Part shown: positions 1 through 4,353 of the stretch, in pieces
Layout of the letters: every line of letters starts with the position of its first letter
Numbering within the stretch: position 1 is the first letter of the stretch
NCBI GenBank assembly: GCA_900313875.1
Contig: OMSY01000035.1
Location: 1 to 6,941, forward strand
DNA length: 6,941 nt
Source of the DNA: an uncultured Actinomycetes bacterium
GTDB taxonomy: Bacteria > Actinomycetota > Coriobacteriia > Coriobacteriales > RUG844
Direction of reading: 5' to 3'
The notes under the pieces: model-generated
Seen by the model: the letters and a program-made list of their open reading frames with translations, nothing else
Told to the model about the DNA's origin: nothing
Database searches by the model: none
Made by a program: the position numbers and the translations under genes

Positions 1-1872
1 GGTCAGCTTGGTGAGGAGCTTCTCGTCTCCCGTCGTGTCGAGCGAGGGCATCGCGGCTTTGGTGTTGATGATCGTCTTGGAGATCTGCCCGGCATAGCGG
101 CTCACAGCCGGTGCGATCTTGCGTTTGGTCATGTGGGACATCGTGGCACCCTCGATGCGCAGCAGCTTCGCGTACTGCTCGAGTTTCACCTCGTAGCGGC
201 TCTGCAGCTCCACCTCGGAGAGGACGTGGAAGTCCGTGAAGAGCTTGATGTTCTTGGGTGCGAGGTAGACCGGGAGCGCATCGACGGTGGAGCAGAGGTT
301 GAGCAGGCCCCGACGTTCGGCCTCCTTGGACCACTCGTCGCTGTAGCCGTCACCGTTGAAGATGATGCGCTGGTGCTCCGTGAGCTGTGCGCGGATGTAG
401 GCGAGCGCGTTCCGTTCGAAATCCTCGGCAGGGGAGCTGCCGACGGCATCGACGAAATCCTTGAGCGACTTGGCGATGGCGGTGTTGAGGACCGTGTTGC
501 AGTCGGAGAGGTTCATCTGGGAACCTGGCATGCGGAACTCGAACTTGTTCCCCGTGAACGCGAAGGGGGAGGTGCGGTTCCGGTCGCTGTTGTCCTTGCG
601 CAGGTTGGGGAGGATGGTCGCCCCGAGATCCATATGGACCTCGCCGGCACCATGGTAGATCCGACCGTTGATGATGGCCTGCACGACCCCATCGAGCTCA
701 TCGCCGAGGAAGATGGAGATGATGGCCGGGGGCGCCTCGTCCGCACCGAGGCGATGGTCGTTCCCCGCAGATGCGACGGAAGCGCGCAGGATGTCCTGGT
801 AGTCATCGACCGCCGTGATGACTGCGGTGAGGAAGACGAGGAAGCGCAGGTTGTCCTGGGGGGTGTCACCTGGGTCGAGGAGGTTCAGGTCATCGGTCGC
901 CAGGCTCCAGTTGTTGTGCTTGCCGGAGCCGTTGATCCCCGCGAAGGGCTTCTCGTGCTGCAGGCAGACGAGGCCATGATGCGAGGCGATGCGTTTCATC
1001 ATCTCCATGGTGAGGAGGTTGTGGTCGACGGCGACGTTGCCCGTCGAGAAGATCGGTGCAAGCTCGTGCTGGCAGGGAGCCACCTCGTTATGCTTGGTCT
1101 TGGCGGGTACGCCGAGCTTCCAGAGTTCCTCGTCGAGCTCCTTCATGAACTCGTTCACCGTGGGGCGTATGGCACCGAAGTAATGCTCCTCGAGCTCCTG
1201 CCCCTTGCAGGGGGATGACCCGAACAGCGTGCGGCCGGTGAGGATGAGGTCCTGGCGTTTCTCGTAGCTCTCCTCGGGGATGAGGAAGTACTCCTGCTCC
1301 GGACCGACCGTCGTATGCACCTGGGGGACGTCGATCCCGAAGAGCCTCAAGACCGCGCATGCCTGCTGGGAGATGGCTTCCATCGAGCGGAGCAGGGGGG
1401 TCTTCTTGTCGAGCGCCTCGCCCGTGTAGGAGGCGAAGGCGGTGGGGATGCAGAGGACATCGTCCTTGATGAAGGCGGGGCTGGAGGGGTCCCATGCCGT
1501 GTAACCACGTGCCTCGAAGGTGGCGCGGATGCCGCCGGAGGGGAAGCTCGAGGCATCCGGCTCGCCCTGCACCAACGCAGCGCCTGAGAACGACTCGATG
1601 GCATGGCCATCGGGCAGCACGTTCAGGAAGGAGTCGTGTTTCTCCGAGGTGATGCCGGTGAGTGGTTGGAACCAGTGCGTGTAATGCGTGGCACCGAGGG
1701 CGATGGCCCATTCCTTCATGGAGTGCGCCACGATGTTCGCGAGCTCGGGGTCGAGGGGTGTGCCCTCCTTGATGGTCCTGGAAAGTGCCTTGTAGGTGGC
1801 TCTCGGGAGGCGCTCCTGCATGGCACGGTCATCGAATATCAGGGTTCCGTAGATGTCAGCAATCTTTCCCAT
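1..1872 (-). CDS. glnN: Type III glutamine synthetase (GSIII), C-terminus cut by the window edge
   Basis: This gene encodes a cytoplasmic ATP-dependent glutamate-ammonia ligase of the large GSIII class. 624 residues are visible and the frame is open to base 1; GSIII proteins are usually about 700 residues, so roughly 70-100 are missing. Seen motifs: THWFQPLTGITSEKHDSF (65-82), the GSIII-typical SFPSGGIRATFEARGYTAWD (109-128), GPEQEYF (190-196, metal-binding Glu192 and Glu194), HNEVAPCQHE (261-270, Glu263 and Glu270), NGSGKHNNWS (314-323, the GSIII form of the glutamate/metal loop) and DRNRTSPFAFTGNKFEFR (430-447). All expected catalytic motifs are intact. The ATG at 1872 is preceded by GGAGGA (complement of 1884-1889) with an 11-base gap, slightly long, but the N-terminus GKIADIYGTLIFDD fits the family. 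It is transcribed away from glnA. Given the altered GSI next door, this is the better candidate for the main glutamine-forming enzyme (inference). Confidence 0.95.
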   Translation of the reverse strand, partial: MGKIADIYGTLIFDDRAMQERLPRATYKALSRTIKEGTPLDPELANIVAHSMKEWAIALGATHYTHWFQPLTGITSEKHDSFLNVLPDGHAIESFSGAALVQGEPDASSFPSGGIRATFEARGYTAWDPSSPAFIKDDVLCIPTAFASYTGEALDKKTPLLRSMEAISQQACAVLRLFGIDVPQVHTTVGPEQEYFLIPEESYEKRQDLILTGRTLFGSSPCKGQELEEHYFGAIRPTVNEFMKELDEELWKLGVPAKTKHNEVAPCQHELAPIFSTGNVAVDHNLLTMEMMKRIASHHGLVCLQHEKPFAGINGSGKHNNWSLATDDLNLLDPGDTPQDNLRFLVFLTAVITAVDDYQDILRASVASAGNDHRLGADEAPPAIISIFLGDELDGVVQAIINGRIYHGAGEVHMDLGATILPNLRKDNSDRNRTSPFAFTGNKFEFRMPGSQMNLSDCNTVLNTAIAKSLKDFVDAVGSSPAEDFERNALAYIRAQLTEHQRIIFNGDGYSDEWSKEAERRGLLNLCSTVDALPVYLAPKNIKLFTDFHVLSEVELQSRYEVKLEQYAKLLRIEGATMSHMTKRKIAPAVSRYAGQISKTIINTKAAMPSLDTTGDEKLLTKLT

Positions 1873-1925
1873 CGCCGCTTCCGTCCTCCGCGTTCTCCTT
1901 GCCGTTGGTGAAAGGGATATCTGCG

Positions 1926-1934
1926 AATATAGCA
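1926..1934 (-). promoter_or_regulatory. Candidate extended -10 promoter for glnN
   Basis: Read on the minus strand this is TGCTATATT: a TGn extension followed by TATATT, five of six matches to the TATAAT consensus. No TTGACA-like hexamer lies 16-18 bases upstream, which fits either an extended -10 promoter or one that needs an activator. Transcription would begin near 1919 and give a leader of roughly 47 bases carrying the GGAGGA ribosome binding site. Prediction by eye only. Confidence 0.45.
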
Positions 1935-2045
1935 TTCCCATGACCGCGACCGCTTTGGAGTCCGGATGATTCGAGCCGATTTCCTGTCGAAGTACCCGTG
2001 CATCGGGACAAGCGCCCTCGTCTCCATGAGGCACCGTCGGTCGCA

Positions 2046-2055
2046 AAACCGGTTT
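2046..2055. promoter_or_regulatory. Perfect palindrome AAACCGGTTT, possible operator
   Basis: A 10-bp perfect palindrome with a CCGG centre, sitting 10 bases upstream of the GAAAC pair. Its right end runs into GTTTC (2052-2056), the inverted form of the same GAAAC pentamer. Palindromes centred on CG are typical operators of LacI/GalR-family repressors (family knowledge), but no such regulator is in the window. It could equally be a further half-site for the nitrogen regulator, facing glnN. Confidence 0.3.
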
Positions 2056-2065
2056 CCCATCCCCC

Positions 2066-2081
2066 GAAACGCGATTGAAAC
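2066..2081 (+). promoter_or_regulatory. Candidate GlnR box: GAAAC-n6-GAAAC upstream of glnA
   Basis: Two identical GAAAC pentamers (2066-2070 and 2077-2081) are separated by six bases, an 11-bp direct repeat that puts both on one face of the helix. Actinobacterial GlnR boxes are described as gTnAc-n6-GaAAc, so the spacing and the second half-site match exactly while the first has A in place of T at its second base. The second copy overlaps TTGAAA (2075-2080), a five-of-six -35 match, so a bound regulator would touch the glnA core promoter. A GlnR-like protein is encoded two genes downstream, which supports the reading. Binding and sign of regulation are inferred. Confidence 0.5.
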
Positions 2082-2088
2082 ATGGACA

Positions 2089-2097
2089 TGTGATACT
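2089..2097 (+). promoter_or_regulatory. Candidate extended -10 element for glnA
   Basis: TGTGATACT: a TGn extension and GATACT, four of six matches to TATAAT, with no -35 match 17 bases upstream (ACGCGA). The GAAAC pair would cover about -38 to -23 relative to a start near 2104, as expected for an activator-dependent promoter. An alternative pairing is TTGAAA (2075-2080) with TACATT (2103-2108), but its 22-bp gap is too long. A 12-bp inverted repeat, ACATGGACATGT (2080-2091), abuts it. The promoter is certainly in this area; the exact hexamer is not settled. Confidence 0.35.
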
Positions 2098-2116
2098 TTG
2101 TGTACATTCGGCATGG

Positions 2117-2178
2117 ACGTTGTCGGGTGGCGTGAGCGGATAACGTTGATTGCAGACGACGTGTGAGCGCATGCAATC
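2117..2178 (+). ncRNA. Possible H-type pseudoknot in the glnA leader
   Basis: Stem 1 pairs 2117-2124 (ACGTTGTC) with 2155-2162 (GACGACGT), eight pairs including one G-U. Stem 2 pairs 2148-2154 (GATTGCA) with 2172-2178 (TGCAATC), seven Watson-Crick pairs. The 5' strand of stem 2 ends exactly where the 3' strand of stem 1 begins, so the two could stack coaxially with loops of 23 and 9 bases, the classic H-type order. The structure ends just upstream of the ribosome binding site (AGGA 2185-2188, GGAG 2191-2194) without covering it. It does not look like the known glutamine riboswitch, and I recognise no RNA family. The pairing is seen; function is inference and chance pairing is possible. Confidence 0.25.
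2131..2145. promoter_or_regulatory. Imperfect palindrome resembling the lac operator core
   Basis: CGTGAGCGGATAACG is symmetric about a central G with five of seven positions matching in each arm. The 13 bases GTGAGCGGATAAC (2132-2144) are identical to the core of the E. coli lac O1 operator. It lies in the probable glnA leader, downstream of the candidate promoter, where a repressor could block elongation. No LacI-family gene is visible here, so the match may be coincidental. Confidence 0.2.
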
Positions 2179-2199
2179 GCCATCAGGACTGGAGAGATC

Positions 2200-3543
2200 A
2201 TGGCCAACTCGCCTGAAAGGGATTTCGTGCTCAAGACCGTGAGGGAACGGGGTATTCACTTCTTGCGGTTCTGGTTCACCGATGTGCTGGGAACCCTCAA
2301 GTCCTTCGCGGTGACACCTGCCGAGCTCGAATCGACGTTCGACGAGGGCGTGGGTTTCGACGGGTCGTCCATCCAGGGCTTCGTGCCCATCGAGGAATCG
2401 GACATGGTGGCGTTCCCCGACCCCTCGACGTTCCAGGTGCTGCCCTGGCGTCCCAAGGACAACGGGGTGGCCCGCATGTTCTGCGATATCCGCAACCCGG
2501 ATGGAAGCGCGTTCGACGGCGATTCGCGCCTCGCCCTGCGCAGGGTGCTGGACAAGGCTGCCGACATGGGTTACAGCATGAACATCGGTGCCGAGATGGA
2601 GTATTTCTATTTCAAGGACGATACCTCGACCGAGCCCATCGACAAGGGTGGGTACTTCGACCTGACGTCCCTCGACAACGCGCATGACCTGCGGAGGGAT
2701 ACGGTCCTCACGCTTGAGAAGATGGGCATCCCCGTCGAGTACTCGCATCATGAGGCTGCGCCCTCACAGCAGGAGGTGGACCTGCGCTACTCAGACCCCA
2801 TGAGCATGGCCGATGCCGTCATGACCTTCAGGCTGGTTGCCAAGGAGATCGCGATACAGCAGGGCGTCCATGCCTCGTTCATGCCCCAGCCCATCAACGG
2901 CGAGAGCGGGAGTGGCATGCATCTCCACCAGTCGCTTTTCGACGAGGAGGGCAACAACGCATTCTTCGACCCCGATGATCCCGATGGGCACAACCTCTCC
3001 CTGGTGGCGAAACGGTATCTTGCCGGTATACTGAAGTACGCACCCGAGTACACGATCGTCACGAACCAGTATGTGAACTCCTACAAGCGTCTTGTCCACG
3101 GGACCAGCACACCGGTCTACACCAACTGGTCCGAATGCGACCGAAGCACCATGGTGCGCATCCCCATGTACAAGCCGGGCAAGGAGTCCGCGACACGCAT
3201 CGAGATCAGGTCACCGGACCCGACCGCCAATCCCTATCTGGCCTTCGCCGCCACCCTTGCCGCAGGTCTGAAGGGGATAGAGGACGGGCTCGAGCTCAGC
3301 GCACCCTGTTCGGTCGTCGAGATCGAGGGGATGTCCGATGCGGAGCGTGCGGAGCACAAGGTCCAGTCCCTTCCCCGGGACCTCGGTGAGGCCATCAGCT
3401 GCTTCGAGTCATCGGAGCTGATGAGGGAGGTGCTGGGTGAGCATATACATCGGTTCTATGTCGAGAACAAGAAGCGCGAGTGGGAGAGCTACTGCACCTA
3501 TGTCTCGGATTGGGAGCTCAAGAGGTATCTGCAGAAGCTGTAA
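2200..3543 (+). CDS. glnA: Glutamine synthetase I-like enzyme (GSI-alpha) lacking the flap glutamate
   Basis: A 447-residue cytoplasmic protein of the GSI-alpha class, full length for the family. The N-terminal beta-grasp domain (about 1-105) contains FDGSSI with Asp54 and Ser57 of the ammonium pocket. The catalytic domain keeps GAEMEYF (Glu132, Glu134), Tyr152, HHEAAPSQQE (Glu185, Glu192), SGMHLH (His241), YKRL (Arg297), DRSTMVRIP (Arg315, Arg320) and RIEIRSPDP (Glu335, Arg337), so metal, ATP and most glutamate ligands are present. Odd: the usual PGYEAP flap is HGTSTP (300-305), putting Ser303 where the catalytic Glu belongs, and the usual Asn of NGSGMH is Ser236. The Tyr adenylylation motif and insertion of GSI-beta are absent. 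GGAG at 2191-2194 supports the ATG. Probable transcription unit with the downstream regulator. Could be an ordinary glutamine synthetase with reduced activity, a gamma-glutamyl ligase for another amine, or a regulatory protein; family assignment is firm, substrate is not. Confidence 0.93.
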   Translation: MANSPERDFVLKTVRERGIHFLRFWFTDVLGTLKSFAVTPAELESTFDEGVGFDGSSIQGFVPIEESDMVAFPDPSTFQVLPWRPKDNGVARMFCDIRNPDGSAFDGDSRLALRRVLDKAADMGYSMNIGAEMEYFYFKDDTSTEPIDKGGYFDLTSLDNAHDLRRDTVLTLEKMGIPVEYSHHEAAPSQQEVDLRYSDPMSMADAVMTFRLVAKEIAIQQGVHASFMPQPINGESGSGMHLHQSLFDEEGNNAFFDPDDPDGHNLSLVAKRYLAGILKYAPEYTIVTNQYVNSYKRLVHGTSTPVYTNWSECDRSTMVRIPMYKPGKESATRIEIRSPDPTANPYLAFAATLAAGLKGIEDGLELSAPCSVVEIEGMSDAERAEHKVQSLPRDLGEAISCFESSELMREVLGEHIHRFYVENKKREWESYCTYVSDWELKRYLQKL

Positions 3544-3551
3544 GCGGTAGG

Positions 3552-3573
3552 GAACGTCGCCCGTTCGAGGAAC
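3552..3573 (+). other. Two mutually exclusive small hairpins between glnA and the regulator
   Basis: GAACG (3552-3556) can pair with CGTTC (3562-3566) around a five-base loop. GTTC (3563-3566) can instead pair with GAAC (3570-3573) around a three-base loop. Neither is followed by a run of T, so this is not a standard intrinsic terminator. It may be an RNA processing or stability element that sets the ratio of glnA to regulator message, or nothing. Confidence 0.2.
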
Positions 3574-3588
3574 CCGGAAGGAGGTTGC

Positions 3589-4260
3589 ATGCATCGCAAG
3601 ACCGTGCTGTTCGTGACGAACGATCTCGAACCCGATCCTATCTGCAGGCACGTCCTTGCCGAACTCGATGTGCAGGTCAGCGTCGCCTCGCTTGCCGGAT
3701 ACCGTGACTCCCTCAGCGCCGTGCATCCCGACCTCGTGATCGCGGACCTCGGCCGCGATATGGCACGGGAGCTTCCACGGATGGAATCCGACCTGTTCGA
3801 GAGCGGGCAGGTCGCGTTGCTCGTCATCGTCGAACCCGATATGCTTCCCGAACTGCGCCTGCCTGTCCGCACCTCGTCGGATTTCATCATCAGGCATGCG
3901 AGCAACGAAGAGCATGCCATCCGCATCCGCAACCTCATCTGGCCCGGTGAGGAGTCGACCTCTGCGGACCTGGTCCATATCGACAGCCTCACCGTCAACC
4001 TCGCAACCTACCAGGTGTCCATCGCAGGGGAGCCCATCGACCTGACCTATCTCGAATATGCGCTCTTCTCGTTCCTCGTCACGCATCCGGGGAGGACCTA
4101 TTCCCGGGATGTCCTCCTGCAGCGTGTCTGGGGGTTCGATTACTATGGTGGCTCGCGGACCGTGGACGTCCATGTTCGGAGGATCCGTGCGAAGCTCGGA
4201 CCCGAATACGCCCAGCGCCTGGAAACCGTCAGGGGGGTCGGTTATCTCTGGAGCGCATGA
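3589..4260 (+). CDS. glnR: GlnR-like orphan response regulator (OmpR family, atypical receiver)
   Basis: A 223-residue DNA-binding regulator. Residues 1-115 form a receiver-like domain and about 128-221 an OmpR/PhoB winged helix. The C-terminal stretch WGFDYYGGSRTVDVHVRR (181-198), continuing to a GVGY end (216-219), is close to actinobacterial GlnR, the global nitrogen regulator of glutamine synthetase and ammonium genes (family knowledge; unrelated to MerR-type Bacillus GlnR). The receiver keeps an Asp at the phosphorylation position (Asp53, in VIADL) but its acidic pair is Asn11-Asp12, the Thr/Ser switch is absent (VIVEPD, 79-84) and the usual Lys is replaced (DFIIRH, 98-103). It therefore probably does not work by normal phosphotransfer; no histidine kinase gene is present. 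AAGGAGGT (3578-3585) is a perfect but close Shine-Dalgarno, 3 bases before the ATG. It lies 45 bp after glnA, so co-transcription is likely. GlnR identity is probable; generic OmpR-type regulator is certain. Confidence 0.85.
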   Translation: MHRKTVLFVTNDLEPDPICRHVLAELDVQVSVASLAGYRDSLSAVHPDLVIADLGRDMARELPRMESDLFESGQVALLVIVEPDMLPELRLPVRTSSDFIIRHASNEEHAIRIRNLIWPGEESTSADLVHIDSLTVNLATYQVSIAGEPIDLTYLEYALFSFLVTHPGRTYSRDVLLQRVWGFDYYGGSRTVDVHVRRIRAKLGPEYAQRLETVRGVGYLWSA

Positions 4261-4271
4261 GCGGCGGTCGT

Positions 4272-4301
4272 GATGCGGATCCCATGGCCACCCATCGCAT
4301 C
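4272..4301 (+). terminator. Weak hairpin after the regulator, possible terminator
   Basis: GATGCG-G-AT (4272-4280) pairs with ATCGCATC (4294-4301): eight pairs with one bulged G and a 13-base loop. It starts 12 bases after the regulator stop codon. No T-run follows, so termination would have to be of the poorly characterised U-less kind or Rho-dependent. The octamer CGCATCGG recurs at 4296-4303 and 4331-4338, so alternative pairings of the left arm exist. Confidence 0.25.
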
Positions 4302-4309
4302 GGGTGCGT

Positions 4310-4315
4310 TACACT
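4310..4315 (+). promoter_or_regulatory. Candidate -10 hexamer for polA
   Basis: TACACT matches TATAAT at four of six positions, including the conserved TA and final T typical of high-GC actinobacterial promoters. No convincing -35 hexamer is present about 17 bases upstream. A start near 4322 would leave a leader of about 30 bases before the GTG. polA could also be read through from the genes upstream, 93 bp away. Confidence 0.25.
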
Positions 4316-4353
4316 GAGGCAGTCGGCTCTCGCATCGGTTGATTGGGGTTGGT

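Larger units (their letters stand above)
1873..2199. other. Divergent glnN/glnA control region
   Basis: A 327-bp spacer between two divergently transcribed glutamine synthetase genes. It is visibly richer in A and T than the flanking genes around 1910-1935 and 2066-2110, where the candidate promoters lie. It contains the glnN-side extended -10, a short tandem GACCGC duplication at 1942-1953, a small inverted repeat CCCG/CGGG at 1995-2007, the palindrome at 2046-2055, the GAAAC pair at 2066-2081, and the glnA leader from about 2104. Short reading frames run through it on both strands but none looks like a protein. The individual elements are listed separately. Confidence 0.8.

Noticed and set aside
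133..1218. A 361-codon plus-strand reading frame opposite glnN
   Set aside because: It lies wholly inside the motif-complete glnN coding strand. Long antisense frames are expected in GC-rich genes, and the translation has no recognisable domain.
2089..2106. TGTGA-n8-GTACA as a Bacillus-type TnrA/GlnR site (TGTNA-n7-TNACA)
   Set aside because: The spacing is off by one and the right half-site has a mismatch; the regulator here is OmpR-type, so this motif is not expected.
1966..2166. A 66-codon frame in the divergent region, with GGAG five bases before its ATG
   Set aside because: The peptide has no recognisable motif, runs through the candidate GlnR box and glnA promoter, and the region shows regulatory rather than coding character.
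1856..2176. Minus-strand frames of 106 and 131 codons running through the intergenic region into glnN
   Set aside because: They overlap the certain glnN start in another frame and have a low-complexity Arg/Ser/Thr-rich composition typical of shadow frames.
2117..2178. A known glutamine riboswitch in the glnA leader
   Set aside because: I could not find the three-stem junction with the conserved loop expected of the glnA RNA motif; only the pseudoknot-like pairing is visible.
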